DNA of 64,000 nucleotides from Rhodoferax sp. GW822-FHT02A01 (lineage in GTDB: Bacteria; Pseudomonadota; Gammaproteobacteria; Burkholderiales; Burkholderiaceae_C): contig NZ_CP152376.1 in the NCBI RefSeq assembly GCF_038784515.1, positions 1,240,001-1,304,000 of the forward strand, written 5' to 3'. A program made the translations under genes and the position numbers. The notes below the pieces were generated by a model that did no database searches, had not been told where the DNA came from, and saw only the letters and a list, made by a program, of their open reading frames with translations. This document shows positions 48,334 to 57,295 of the stretch, in pieces (the first letter of the stretch is position 1; each line of letters opens with the position of its first letter).

Positions 48334-48498
48334 CCCCCGTATGGGGGATATCAAACGGGACAGGCTCCCGGTAAAGTTCATCCAACTGCTGTCACAGTCC
48401 AAAAAAATGAAGATCCGCTAGCCAAAAGGCGGACTTCCTACAAATCCAACGACGTCCCTTCGGGGACTTTTAAAGCCACCGCAAGGTGGCTTTTTTTT
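48334..48498 (+). ncRNA. Candidate structured RNA with five consecutive hairpins
   Basis: Five stems occur in 165 nt: CCCCC(GTAT)GGGGG at 48334-48347; CGGGA(CAGGC)TCCCG at 48356-48370; TCCGC(N10)GCGGA at 48414-48433; GTCCC(TTCG)GGGAC at 48454-48467; and AAGCCACC(GCAA)GGTGGCTT plus T8 at 48472-48498. The last is a textbook terminator, 53 nt before the chemoreceptor ATG. No known family is recognised; GEMM-I c-di-GMP hallmarks are missing. It could be a leader with attenuation of the chemoreceptor gene or an independent sRNA. Confidence 0.42.
48472..48498 (+). terminator. Intrinsic terminator upstream of chemoreceptor gene
   Basis: Stem AAGCCACC / GGTGGCTT with a GCAA tetraloop and eight T. 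Strongly predicted; it would end transcription from the frcK direction or act in the leader of the chemoreceptor gene. Confidence 0.9.
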
Positions 48499-48551
48499 GT
48501 GCCGTTGCGGATTCAGTACCATGCAGGTATTCATCAAATGAGAGGGGAGAC

Positions 48552-50186
48552 ATGAAGAACCTCAAAATTGCACACCGCCTGTATTTCATCGTGGGCCTGT
48601 CGGCTGCCGTGATGATCGGGTTGGCCCTTATCAACTGGTCTGTGCTCAGCCGCCTCTCCGCCTTGCAGGACCAGGGCGTCACCAAGGCCCAACTGGCTTC
48701 CGACATCAAGCACGACTCCAACCTGGGTGCCCAGGCCTACCGGGTCATTGCGGACACCTACATCAACCGGAACTTCGATGAGGTGCACAAGAAATGGCAG
48801 GAAATCAACAAGGAAATCGACGACTCCTTTGCCATGGCTTCCGCAGGATCCGATACATCGGAGAAGAAGGCCCTTCTTGCGGATGCTGTTGCGGCTATCA
48901 AGGAAATTCGCACCCTGTACGAAGGCCAATATCTGGAGCTATCCAAGAAGAATGTTCCCCAGAGTGAAATGGGCTCTGTCGATGACGCCGTGGACAAGCA
49001 GATTGACCGCTTCGATGCTGCATACAGCAAGTACTACGAGCTGGTGTCCAAGGAAGCCAAGGATCTGGACAGTCAGTTCGATGCAGAGTCCAAAGGCGCG
49101 CGCACCTGGATCGCGGCGTCCATTCTGGTGGGCGGCATGTTTCTGGTGGCATTGACCCAATACATTTCCAGAAGCATCACCTCGCAGCTGGGCATGGAAC
49201 TGGCCGAGGCCACCGTGCTGGCACACCAGATTGCCGAGGGCGACCTGACCCACAGTTTCACCGATGGAAGCACCCAGACCGGCAGCCTGGCCAGCGCGTT
49301 TGACCACATGCTGTCTACGCTGAAGTCCATCGTCGTCAACGTACGCCAGGGCTCGGACACGGTAGCCACATCCAGCACCGAGATTTCACAGGGCAACAAC
49401 GATTTGTCCGAACGCACCGAGCAGCAGGCCAGCGCACTGGAAGAAACCGCCTCTTCCATGGAGCAGCTGGGCTCGCAAGTAGTGCAGAACGCCGAGCGTG
49501 CCCGCGAAGCCAATGCGCTTGCGCTCAAGGCTTCCGGTGTGGCCACTTCCGGCGGGGAGGTGGTGGGTCAGGTGGTGGAGACCATGAAGGGCATCAACGA
49601 GTCCTCACGCAGGATCAGCGACATCATCAGCGTGATTGACGGCATCGCCTTCCAGACCAACATACTGGCCCTGAACGCGGCGGTGGAGGCTGCACGCGCG
49701 GGCGAGCAAGGGCGCGGCTTTGCCGTGGTGGCTTCCGAAGTCCGCAGCCTGGCCGGTCGCAGTGCCGAGGCCGCCAAGGAGATCAAGACGCTGATTAATG
49801 CCAGCGTGGAGCGTGTGGAGCAAGGCACGGCCCTGGTGGACCGCGCGGGTGTGACCATGGCCGAGATCGTCGCCAGCATTCAACGTGTCACAGAGACCAT
49901 GGGCGCCATCACCACCGCCAGCGCCGAGCAGTCCGCGGGCGTGGCCCAGGTGGGCGAAGCGGTGCACCGCATGGACCAGACCACCCAGCAGAACGCGGCC
50001 TTGGTGGAGCAGATTGCGGCCGCCGCTGCCAGCCTCAAATCTCAGGCACAGGACCTGGTCCGGGTGGTTGCCACCTTCAAGCTCAACGATGCAGACGCGT
50101 TGCAAAAGGTGTCTGTGCGCAGACCCAATTCCAATGGCACCTTGGTGGCCGGCGTGGAGCGCAGGCGCAATCCCGCAGCCGCATGA
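48552..50186 (+). CDS. Methyl-accepting chemotaxis protein
   Basis: A 544-residue transmembrane chemoreceptor: first membrane helix at about 12-30, periplasmic four-helix sensor region (about 32-190) with 4HB-MCP character, second membrane helix at about 193-213, HAMP (about 215-270) and the signalling domain. The receptor tip is visible ([35 protein letters not shown] as the highly conserved hairpin, cut here only in description). The C-terminus ends NPAAA with no CheR-binding pentapeptide. ATG 48552 has ribosome site GAGGGGAGA. Confidence 0.95.
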   Translation: MKNLKIAHRLYFIVGLSAAVMIGLALINWSVLSRLSALQDQGVTKAQLASDIKHDSNLGAQAYRVIADTYINRNFDEVHKKWQEINKEIDDSFAMASAGSDTSEKKALLADAVAAIKEIRTLYEGQYLELSKKNVPQSEMGSVDDAVDKQIDRFDAAYSKYYELVSKEAKDLDSQFDAESKGARTWIAASILVGGMFLVALTQYISRSITSQLGMELAEATVLAHQIAEGDLTHSFTDGSTQTGSLASAFDHMLSTLKSIVVNVRQGSDTVATSSTEISQGNNDLSERTEQQASALEETASSMEQLGSQVVQNAERAREANALALKASGVATSGGEVVGQVVETMKGINESSRRISDIISVIDGIAFQTNILALNAAVEAARAGEQGRGFAVVASEVRSLAGRSAEAAKEIKTLINASVERVEQGTALVDRAGVTMAEIVASIQRVTETMGAITTASAEQSAGVAQVGEAVHRMDQTTQQNAALVEQIAAAAASLKSQAQDLVRVVATFKLNDADALQKVSVRRPNSNGTLVAGVERRRNPAAA

Positions 50187-50187
50187 A

Positions 50188-50225
50188 AAAAGGTCCGAGG
50201 GCCTGACGCCCAAGGACCTTTGATT
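50188..50225. terminator. Bidirectional terminator between chemoreceptor and potF-like genes
   Basis: Outer stem AAAGGTCC / GGACCTTT with inner GGGC/GCCC. The minus strand has a better T run (complement of GAAAAAAGG), suiting the convergent potF-like gene; plus strand is weaker. Confidence 0.75.
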
Positions 50226-50241
50226 TGAAGACCTGAAAGAC

Positions 50242-51363
50242 TTACTTGCCGGTCTTGAAAGCCGTGAAGGTGCGGGTCTGCACCTTGCGGATCGGTTGCG
50301 GCAAAGCGTCCGGAGCGACCATGGTCTTCATGACCGCGGGCTCCAGAAAGATGGTCTTGTTCTCAGCCACGTCCTTCTTCACGAACTTCAAAGAGGCCGC
50401 ATTGGGGTTGGCGTAGAACACCTTGTTGGTGAGTGACGCATCCACTTCAGGGCGCAAGATGTAGTTGATGAACAGGTGGGCGTTCTCCACATTCTGTGCA
50501 TCCTTAGGGATAGCCATGGAGTCAAAGAACAAGGTGGCGCCGGTCTTGGGCACCAGCGTCTGGATGACCACAGGCTTCTTGGTCTTGGCAGCAGCGGCGC
50601 GGCTGGCAGCGATGTTGATATCGCCCGAGAAGCCCATGACCAGGCAGGTCGCCCCACTGGCCATTTCCTCGATGTAGCCGGACGACGAGAAGCGTGTCAC
50701 GTAGGGACGGATGGCCTTGAGCACCTTGGCTGCGGCTTCGTAGTCGGCTGCGTCCTTGCTGTAGGGGTTCTTGCCTGCGTACAGCAGCGCGGCGGGCACC
50801 ACCTCGGAGGCGGAATCCAGCACGCTGACGCCGCACTTCTTGAACTTGGATACGTACTCGGGATTGAACAGCAGATCCCAGGCGTTTTCGGGCATGGGCT
50901 TATCACCCAGTGCGGCCTTGACCTTGTCCACATTGATACCTACGGTCACATAGCCCCAGAGCCAGTCCACCAGGTATTCGTTGCCTGGGTCCACCTTGGC
51001 AAGTTGCTCCAGCACGCCCTTGTCCAGGTTGCCCCAGTTGGTGAGCTTGCTCTTGTCGAGCTTTTGTAGCAGACCGCCTTCGATCTGGGTCTTGGCGAAG
51101 TGGGCACCGGGCACCACGATGTCATAGCCGGTCTTGCCCGCCAGCAGCTTGGCGTGCAGGATTTCGTTGCTGTCGTAGTTGTCGTAACGGACCTTGATGC
51201 CGGTTTCCTTCTCGAAGTTCTTGATGGTGTCTTCGGCGATGTAGTCGGACCAGTTGTAGATGTTGAGCACCTTGGACGCATCGGCAGCGTGTGCGCCCGA
51301 TGTCATCAAGGCCGCGCCCGACAGTGCAAGCACCAGCCCCAGCTTTTTAAATACCGTCTTCAT
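50242..51363 (-). CDS. potF: Periplasmic polyamine-binding protein (PotF/PotD-like)
   Basis: A 373-residue binding protein with a signal peptide (MKTVFKKLGLVLALSGAALM..., cleaved after AHA) and the spermidine/putrescine-binding core LNIYNWSDYIAEDTIKNFE. The ATG at 51363 begins a proper signal peptide; a second ATG at 51381 is possible. No permease or ATPase genes of a polyamine system are adjacent, so it is an orphan in this window and is placed after waaF, 38 nt apart. Putrescine-type ligand is inferred. Confidence 0.88.
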   Translation of the reverse strand: MKTVFKKLGLVLALSGAALMTSGAHAADASKVLNIYNWSDYIAEDTIKNFEKETGIKVRYDNYDSNEILHAKLLAGKTGYDIVVPGAHFAKTQIEGGLLQKLDKSKLTNWGNLDKGVLEQLAKVDPGNEYLVDWLWGYVTVGINVDKVKAALGDKPMPENAWDLLFNPEYVSKFKKCGVSVLDSASEVVPAALLYAGKNPYSKDAADYEAAAKVLKAIRPYVTRFSSSGYIEEMASGATCLVMGFSGDINIAASRAAAAKTKKPVVIQTLVPKTGATLFFDSMAIPKDAQNVENAHLFINYILRPEVDASLTNKVFYANPNAASLKFVKKDVAENKTIFLEPAVMKTMVAPDALPQPIRKVQTRTFTAFKTGK

Positions 51364-51401
51364 ATTTCCAAACCCTTTCATCAAGTTATTAAAGAAACGA
51401 C

Positions 51402-52424
51402 CTACCGAATAAATCCTAACACCCGCTCGGGCGCAATATCGTTCAAGCAACGGGTGTGCCCGAGCGGGCATTCCCTTTGAAAACACGGTGCGCAATCCAG
51501 CGCCGGCAGGTAGGACGCATCGTTCTTCAGCCAGATCACCTGCGCCTTCGCGCTCAAGGGAGGCGTATGCAGCGGACTGCTGGAGCCAAACAACGCCACT
51601 TGCGGGATACCGAACGCGGCGGCCACGTGCATCAGCCCCGAATCATTGCTGACCATGGCCTTGGCAGATGCAATCACCGCCAGCGCCTGGTCCAAGCTGG
51701 TGCGGCCTGACAAGTCCACACAGGCGCCCGGACGCTGCTGGTGCGCCAACCGGGCAATCTCCGCACACAATGCCGCCTCCTTGGGCGACCCCAGCAAAAC
51801 GACGGGCAATGCCAGCTGCGCGGCCAGACCGGCGAAGTGCGAGGCGGGCCAACGCTTGGCCGGGCCGTATTCGGCACCGGGCGCAAACACGTAATAGCCT
51901 CCGGGCATCAAGTCCAGGGCCTGCACCGCCTGCAAGCGCGCAGCCTCGTGCAACTGCAGTTGCGGTCTATCGGCCTCAGTGCCGGATTCGCCACTCAGGG
52001 CGGAATAGAACGCCACCATGGGCGGGCGCTCACCTTTGGGCGGATTGGGCAGGCGCCGGTTGAGGATGCCCCAGCGCGCCTCTCCACGGTAGCCGACCCG
52101 CTTCGGGATGCCGGCCCACCAGGGGATCAGGGCGCTCTTGAGCGAGTTGGGGCAGACATAGGCCACATCAAACCGGCCATGCAAATGGGCTGCCATGGCG
52201 CGGCGCGCCTGCCATTGCAGACCGCCGTGGGCAAACGGGAATTCAATAACCTCGGCCACCTGCGGCATGGCGCGGTACACCGGCGCCACCCAGGGCAGTG
52301 CACCTACGGTCAGGCGTTCGCCCCTGGCATGCAGGCGACGCAGCAGTGGTTCGGTCATCACCGCATCCCCAATCCATTGGGGCGCGATGAGGAGCGAATC
52401 AGTGCCCGTGTTCGAAGTGTTCAC
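51402..52424 (-). CDS. waaF: Lipopolysaccharide heptosyltransferase II
   Basis: A 340-residue GT9 glycosyltransferase that adds a second heptose to the LPS inner core. It has the N-terminal LIAPQWIGDAVMTEPLLRRL, the nucleotide-sugar region FAPGAEYGPAKRWP and the C-terminal SNDSGLMHVAAAFGIPQVALFG. Length fits RfaF/WaaF. It overlaps the zinc-finger gene by 26 nt, so the pair is cotranscribed with ilvE. Confidence 0.92.
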   Translation of the reverse strand: MNTSNTGTDSLLIAPQWIGDAVMTEPLLRRLHARGERLTVGALPWVAPVYRAMPQVAEVIEFPFAHGGLQWQARRAMAAHLHGRFDVAYVCPNSLKSALIPWWAGIPKRVGYRGEARWGILNRRLPNPPKGERPPMVAFYSALSGESGTEADRPQLQLHEAARLQAVQALDLMPGGYYVFAPGAEYGPAKRWPASHFAGLAAQLALPVVLLGSPKEAALCAEIARLAHQQRPGACVDLSGRTSLDQALAVIASAKAMVSNDSGLMHVAAAFGIPQVALFGSSSPLHTPPLSAKAQVIWLKNDASYLPALDCAPCFQRECPLGHTRCLNDIAPERVLGFIR

Positions 52425-52611
52425 CAGCCTTGAGCGCGTAGACCGTACCGCAATAGGGGCACTTGGCTTCGCCGGTGCGGCCCACGTCCAGGTATACCTT
52501 GGGGTGGGTGTTCCAGGTCTTCATGTGGGCCAGGGGGCTGGGGCAGAACACGCCGCCTTGGTGGTTCAGGTCCTTGGCCAGCAGTTCAATCTTGGATGGG
52601 GTGTTCGACAT
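52399..52611 (-). CDS. Small CHCC-type zinc-finger protein
   Basis: A 70-residue protein with one Cys in GGVFCPSPLAHMKTW, one conserved HPKVYLDVG segment and the CPYCGTVYAL pair, the layout of the CHCC zinc-finger family (related to the complex I accessory subunit NDUFS6). Sits between ilvE and waaF, 22 nt after ilvE and overlapping waaF by 26 nt. Bacterial members are of unclear function. Confidence 0.88.
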   Translation of the reverse strand: MSNTPSKIELLAKDLNHQGGVFCPSPLAHMKTWNTHPKVYLDVGRTGEAKCPYCGTVYALKAGEHFEHGH

Positions 52612-52633
52612 GGTGTATTCCTGTGGAAATGCT

Positions 52634-53575
52634 TCAGACCTTGCTCAGCCAGTGAGCGTATTTGGGGTTGCGGCCATTGACGATGTCAAAGAACGCGCTC
52701 TGGATTTTTTCCGTGATCGGGCCACGCGAGCCGCTGCCGATTTCCAGGCGGTCGATTTCGCGGATGGGCGTGACTTCGGCGGCTGTGCCGGTGAAGAACA
52801 CCTCGTCGCTGATGTAGAGCTCGTCGCGGGTAATGCGCTTTTGCACCAGCTCCAGGCCCAGGTCCTTGCAGATGTGCAGCACGGTATTGCGGGTGATACC
52901 GTTGAGCGCGCCGGCGGAGAGGTCCGGCGTGTAGACCACGCCATCCTTGACCACGAACACGTTCTCGCCAGCGCCTTCGGAGACAAAGCCGCTGGCGTCC
53001 AGCAGCATAGCCTCGTCGTAACCGTCATCGGTGGCTTCCATATTGGCCAGGATGGAGTTGGTGTAGTTGCTCACCGCCTTGGCCTGGGTCATGGTGATGT
53101 TGACGTGGTGGCGGGTGTAGCTGGAAATCTTGACGCGGATGCCGCGCTTCATGCCCTCTTCACCCAGGTAGGCGCCCCAGGGCCATGCGGCCACCATCAG
53201 ATGGATGGTATTGCCCTTGGGCGACACGCCCAGCTTCTTGTCGCCAATCCAGGTGAGCGGACGCAGGTAACCGGACTCCAGCTTGTTGTCGCGGATAACG
53301 GCCTTTTGCGCCTCATTGACCTGCTCCTTGGTGAACGGGATCTTCATGCGCAGAATCTTGGCGCTGTTGAAGAGGCGGTCGGTGTGTTCCTGCAACCGGA
53401 AGATGGCAGTAGAGCCATCGTCGCACTTGTAGGCACGCACGCCTTCGAACGCGCCGCAACCGTAGTGCAGCGTGTGGGTGAGCACGTGGATCTTGGCATC
53501 GCGCCAATCCACCATCTGGCCATCCATCCAGATTTTTCCATCGCGGTCTGACATGGAGGGAGGAATAGCGCTCAT
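52634..53575 (-). CDS. ilvE: Branched-chain amino acid aminotransferase
   Basis: A 313-residue fold-type IV PLP aminotransferase that makes Leu, Ile and Val from their keto acids. Landmarks are THTLHYGCGAFEGVRAY, the lysine region TMTQAKAVSNYTNSIL (PLP lysine), EGAGENVFVVKDG, and FFTGTAAEVTPIREID. First gene of the ilvE-zinc finger-waaF run. Confidence 0.95.
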   Translation of the reverse strand: MSAIPPSMSDRDGKIWMDGQMVDWRDAKIHVLTHTLHYGCGAFEGVRAYKCDDGSTAIFRLQEHTDRLFNSAKILRMKIPFTKEQVNEAQKAVIRDNKLESGYLRPLTWIGDKKLGVSPKGNTIHLMVAAWPWGAYLGEEGMKRGIRVKISSYTRHHVNITMTQAKAVSNYTNSILANMEATDDGYDEAMLLDASGFVSEGAGENVFVVKDGVVYTPDLSAGALNGITRNTVLHICKDLGLELVQKRITRDELYISDEVFFTGTAAEVTPIREIDRLEIGSGSRGPITEKIQSAFFDIVNGRNPKYAHWLSKV

Positions 53576-53624
53576 GGGTGTGTCCTTCGGTAGGTGGATT
53601 GCAATTTGGGCTGAATCCCGGATT

Positions 53625-54965
53625 TTACGGGGATGCAGGCCAGCGCACGGTCACCGACAGTCCTCCCAATTCCGCCGAACGGGCAATCTCTGCCTGGGCG
53701 CCCATCACCGCCAGCAGGCGCCGCACGATGGACCAGCCCAGACCGCTGCCGGGCTGGTCATTGCCCAGCACCCGGAAGAAGCGCTCCCCCAGGTGGGAAA
53801 TGGCCTCGTCGCTCATGCCCGGGCCGCTGTCTTGCACCCGCAGGACCGGCACGCCGCCTTCCACGCACACCTGCGCCCGGATGCGGGCATGGGGCGGGCT
53901 GTAGCGCATGGCGTTGTCCAGCAGATTGCGCACCAACACCCCCAGCAGCACTTCCTGCGCCGCTACCGCACAGGGCGTGTCGGCCAGCACCTCCACATCC
54001 TGCTGGCGCGCCAGCGCGCCCTGCGCGAGTTCTCCGGTCACGCGACGCAGCACAGCACTCAGGTCTACCCGGGTAGTCAGCGCCGCAGGCGCGGCCTCCA
54101 GCCTCGCCAGTGTGAGCAGCTGATCGACCAGACGGCTGGCCCGGTCGCAACCGGCCAGCGTGGTTTGCAGCGCATGGGTGCGCTCGGCCACGTCGTCTCC
54201 CGCCCCCAGCGCAACCTGTGCCTGGGCACGAATGGCCGCTATCGGGGTGCGCAGCTCGTGTGCCGCGTCAGCCGTAAAGCGGCGCTCGCTTTGCACCATG
54301 CGGCCTATGCGCTCCAGCAGGCCGTTGAGCGTCTCTACCAGCGGACGTAGCTCGCGCGGCATGCCATCCAATGGCACTGGTTCATCGGCCTGGGGCGCGC
54401 GCCTGTCCAGCATGGCGCGCAAATCATGCAGGGGCGCAAGCCCCTTGCGCACCGACCACCACAGCGCCAGTCCGAACAGCGGCAGAGCCAGCAGCAAAGG
54501 ACGCAACAGGCTGCGCAGAAGCGCCCACAGAATGGCCTGACGCGAAGACACCTTCTCACCGACGAACACCGTGATGTCGTGCTCTTCCCCGCGTACCACC
54601 ACGACGCGCCAAAGCTCGCCATCGCTGCGCCGTATGGTGCTGAACCCCACTTTCTGTGGTGCCATGGGCTCGGAGCCGACGTTGGAGGAACGCGTGATCA
54701 TCTGCCCTTCGACAAACACCTGGAACGCCACCTGGGGTGCGTACTTGTGCAACACCGGTGTATCAAACACGTCGTCGTGATCGCCCTGGGTCTGCACCAT
54801 TAGCAGCGCCGCCGCCTGCGCCAGGTGGCCATCAAGCAGCTCGTCGATTTCACCTTGCGCATCGCGCCAGGTGATCAGCGCGGAGCCCAGCCACACCGCA
54901 GCCGCGAACCCCAGCACCAGAATCATCAGCCGGGACTGCAGCGAGGCCTGCCGGGGGCGTTTCAT
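53625..54965 (-). CDS. Sensor histidine kinase (QseC/TctE type) of the SHP operon
   Basis: A 446-residue two-pass kinase: helix at about 13-32, periplasmic loop about 33-140, helix at about 150-170, HAMP-like linker, H-box HELRTPIAAIRAQAQVAL, N-box NLLDNAMRYSPP and G1 DSGPGMS, G2 GSGLGWSIV. The gene is last in the cytochrome operon and overlaps the regulator by 4 nt. Signal unknown; linkage to the redox proteins suggests a redox, oxygen or nitrogen-oxide cue. Confidence 0.9.
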   Translation of the reverse strand: MKRPRQASLQSRLMILVLGFAAAVWLGSALITWRDAQGEIDELLDGHLAQAAALLMVQTQGDHDDVFDTPVLHKYAPQVAFQVFVEGQMITRSSNVGSEPMAPQKVGFSTIRRSDGELWRVVVVRGEEHDITVFVGEKVSSRQAILWALLRSLLRPLLLALPLFGLALWWSVRKGLAPLHDLRAMLDRRAPQADEPVPLDGMPRELRPLVETLNGLLERIGRMVQSERRFTADAAHELRTPIAAIRAQAQVALGAGDDVAERTHALQTTLAGCDRASRLVDQLLTLARLEAAPAALTTRVDLSAVLRRVTGELAQGALARQQDVEVLADTPCAVAAQEVLLGVLVRNLLDNAMRYSPPHARIRAQVCVEGGVPVLRVQDSGPGMSDEAISHLGERFFRVLGNDQPGSGLGWSIVRRLLAVMGAQAEIARSAELGGLSVTVRWPASP

Positions 54966-55633
54966 GAGGCGGCCGGCTCGCGTTGCACGGTGTAACCCAC
55001 ACCACGCACAGTCTGTATCAAGTCAGCGCCCAGCTTGCGCCGCAGGTGATGGATGTGCACCTCGATGGCGTTGCTCTCCACCTCGTGCCCCCAGCTGTAC
55101 ATCTGCTGCTCCAGTTGTTCACGCGTGAGGACGCGCCCGACATTGCGCATCAGCGCATGCAGCAGATCGAATTCGCGGGTGGACAGCTGCACCAGTTCGC
55201 CCTGGCAGCTCACGCTGCGGGCAGCAGCATCCAGCACCACGGTGCCAGCACACAGGGTTTCCTGCACCTGCCCCAGCGAGCGCCGCACCAGCGAACGCAG
55301 GCGTGCCGCCAGTTCGATCAGGTCCACCGGCTTGATGACGTAGTCGTCAGCGCCGGAGTCCAGGCCCACCACCCGGTCGGGCACCGCGTCGCGCGCGGTG
55401 AGCACCAGAATGGGCGTGTCGATCTTGCGTGCGCGCAAATCCTTGAGCACATCCAACCCGTCTTTCAGCGGCAGGCCCAGATCCAGCACGCCAGCGGCAT
55501 AGACGCCAGTGGCGAGTTCCCGTTCCGCCGCCATGCCGTCGCGCACCCAGTCGACCTGAAAACCGGCCTGGCGCAGGCCTGCGCGCAAGCCATCACCCAG
55601 CATGTCGTCGTCTTCGGCCAGCAGGATACGCAT
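54962..55633 (-). CDS. OmpR-family response regulator of the SHP operon
   Basis: A 223-residue regulator, QseB-like: REC (RILLAEDDDMLGDGL, GVLDLGLPLKDGLD, ILVLTARD and DYVIKPVDLIELAARL) and winged-helix C-terminal domain (LSTREFDLLHALMRNVGRVLTREQLE). Stands 6 nt after the cytochrome b gene and overlaps the sensor gene by 4 nt, so it is transcribed with the cytochromes. Confidence 0.92.
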   Translation of the reverse strand: MRILLAEDDDMLGDGLRAGLRQAGFQVDWVRDGMAAERELATGVYAAGVLDLGLPLKDGLDVLKDLRARKIDTPILVLTARDAVPDRVVGLDSGADDYVIKPVDLIELAARLRSLVRRSLGQVQETLCAGTVVLDAAARSVSCQGELVQLSTREFDLLHALMRNVGRVLTREQLEQQMYSWGHEVESNAIEVHIHHLRRKLGADLIQTVRGVGYTVQREPAAS

Positions 55634-55639
55634 AGTGGG

Positions 55640-56362
55640 TCAGTGTTCCGTCTCGGTTGGCTTGCCGGCGGAATTGGCCACCCGCTCCATTTGCACGGAC
55701 TCCTGCACGGCGCTGGTGGCGTCGGCCTTGGGTGCACTTTGCCACTGTTGCCACCAGAAGAACAGCACCGCTGCAATCAGGGCCACGGCAATCACTGCCC
55801 AGCTGCGGCGTATGCCCTGTTCGGGCAGACCCGTCTTGTATCCGGTGACCATGGCGCGCGCCAGGTTTTCACGGTGCTGCCAGCTGGCGGTGACCACGCC
55901 CAGCAGGTGTCCAATCACCACCAGCAGCATGCCGTTGCCCAGTAGCTCGTGCAGCTCGGACAACCAGCCCGGACCGATGTCGTTGTAGGTGGCGTAACCC
56001 GTTGCCGCCAGCGCCAGCCCCATGAGCATGAGCAGCACAATGGCCACGGCCCCGGCCGGGTTATGGCCCAGATGGTGCTCCGGCCGCCCGGACCGGATCG
56101 ACTTCAGATAGCGCAGCACGGCGGCAGGTCCGCGCACAAAGCTGCTGAAACGCGCATAGCGCGTGCCCACAATGCCCCACACCAGGCGAAACAGCAGCAA
56201 GCCGCCCAGGGTGTAGCCCAGCGTCACATGCACCAGACGCCATTGCTCGCCTTCAGACGTGATGTAGGCGCCAGCAAAGCAAAACACCAGCAGCCAGTGG
56301 AACACCCGCACCGGTGCATCCCAGATGCGGATCTTCTGCAGTTTCTCGGAAGCTTCACTCAT
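55640..56362 (-). CDS. Membrane cytochrome b (b561 type)
   Basis: A 240-residue integral membrane cytochrome with about five hydrophobic segments, including VRVFHWLLVFCFAGAYI and LVHVTLGYTLGGLLLFRLVWG, in which conserved histidines bind heme b; further His occur in ELHELLGNGMLLVVIGHLLG. It should carry electrons from the quinone pool to the periplasmic cytochromes c encoded just upstream. The C-terminal tail is hydrophilic. Overlaps the diheme cytochrome gene by 4 nt. Confidence 0.88.
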   Translation of the reverse strand: MSEASEKLQKIRIWDAPVRVFHWLLVFCFAGAYITSEGEQWRLVHVTLGYTLGGLLLFRLVWGIVGTRYARFSSFVRGPAAVLRYLKSIRSGRPEHHLGHNPAGAVAIVLLMLMGLALAATGYATYNDIGPGWLSELHELLGNGMLLVVIGHLLGVVTASWQHRENLARAMVTGYKTGLPEQGIRRSWAVIAVALIAAVLFFWWQQWQSAPKADATSAVQESVQMERVANSAGKPTETEH

Positions 56363-56826
56363 TTGGGGATACGCACCTGGTGTTCATTGAAATTGCCCTT
56401 GGCGGCTTCCGCATGGCAGGCCGAACAGTTGGACGGGCTGCCCACGGAAGCGCGCTTCCATACGCTGGCAGACACTTCGTCATGCTGGCGCACAAACCAT
56501 TGTGCCTTGCTGATGCGGTCCTGGGCAGGTTCCTCGCCACCACGGCGACCGGTACCGGCGTGCGCCTCCAGCCAGGCGCTGATCTCGCGTGCCGTTGCCT
56601 CGTCCAACGACGCATCGGTGCCAAAGTGCTTGTGCAGATTGCCCATGATGCGCTGCCAGGAAGCCGCGGGCAGCAGGCCCGGGGGATAGGCTACGTGGCA
56701 AGACGAGCACTCCTGCTGGTGCCGCGCGTTGGGTGGGACGGCGTAGCCCTGGCTGGCGCCTGCAGTTTCGGCGAAGGACAGGCACAGCAACAGCGTGCCC
56801 GCCAGGACGGATAGTTTCTTCTTCAT
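56359..56826 (-). CDS. Diheme cytochrome c (DHC)
   Basis: A 155-residue periplasmic protein with signal peptide (starting MKKKLSVLAGTLL) and two c-heme motifs, CSSCH (about residue 41) and CSACH (about 137). Matches the diheme cytochrome c that reduces SHP in purple bacteria and others. Fits electron transfer from the cytochrome b to SHP. The ATG at 56826 lies 17 nt after the SHP stop. Confidence 0.92.
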   Translation of the reverse strand: MKKKLSVLAGTLLLCLSFAETAGASQGYAVPPNARHQQECSSCHVAYPPGLLPAASWQRIMGNLHKHFGTDASLDEATAREISAWLEAHAGTGRRGGEEPAQDRISKAQWFVRQHDEVSASVWKRASVGSPSNCSACHAEAAKGNFNEHQVRIPK

Positions 56827-56843
56827 GGTGTCAGGCTCCAGCT

Positions 56844-57248
56844 TCAGGGTTTGAGGGAGAGCAGCCAAGTCAGCACATTGGCTTTTTCTGCCGGTGTGCA
56901 CTCGCGACCGACCACGTCATTGCAATTGCGGCGAAACCACTTTTCGGTCTTGGCCGCATCGGTAAAGCGCTTGTCGTTGAAAGCCGGGGCCATGGGCTCG
57001 ATGACCTTGCCGGTGGTGGCGTGCTTGCCCTGCACCGTGGGGTTGGCGGTGTGGCAGGTGGAGCAGCTCCAGTCCTTGCCGTGCTTGCTGGTGAAAAACT
57101 CCTTGCCTGCCGCAGCCTGGGCTGGCTGGCCCGACTGGGCGACATAGCCGGCAACCTGCTGCGCCGGGGTGGTCTGTGCCTGTGCGGCACCAGCACATAG
57201 GCCCAGGCCGAGAAGAGCGGAACTCAATAGAAACTTGCGTGTGAACAT
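56844..57248 (-). CDS. SHP-type monoheme cytochrome c (DUF1924)
   Basis: A 134-residue periplasmic cytochrome with a signal peptide (MFTRKFLLSSALLGLGLCAGAAQA) and one CSTCH motif. The segment WFRRNCNDVVGRECTPAEK carries the asparagine that acts as a displaceable heme ligand in sphaeroides heme protein, next to two cysteines that may form a disulfide. SHP can bind oxygen or NO. First gene of the five-gene SHP-DHC-cytb-regulator-sensor operon; the ATG at 57248 is chosen for the signal peptide. Confidence 0.9.
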   Translation of the reverse strand: MFTRKFLLSSALLGLGLCAGAAQAQTTPAQQVAGYVAQSGQPAQAAAGKEFFTSKHGKDWSCSTCHTANPTVQGKHATTGKVIEPMAPAFNDKRFTDAAKTEKWFRRNCNDVVGRECTPAEKANVLTWLLSLKP

Positions 57249-57295
57249 GGAACCTCCGATGGACTGCATCGTAGGCCGCGCAGATTAAACGCCGC

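Noticed and set aside
48334..48498. GEMM-I c-di-GMP riboswitch in front of the chemoreceptor
   Set aside because: Chemoreceptor genes often carry this class, but the conserved GGCAAACC and CGCAAAGC elements are missing.
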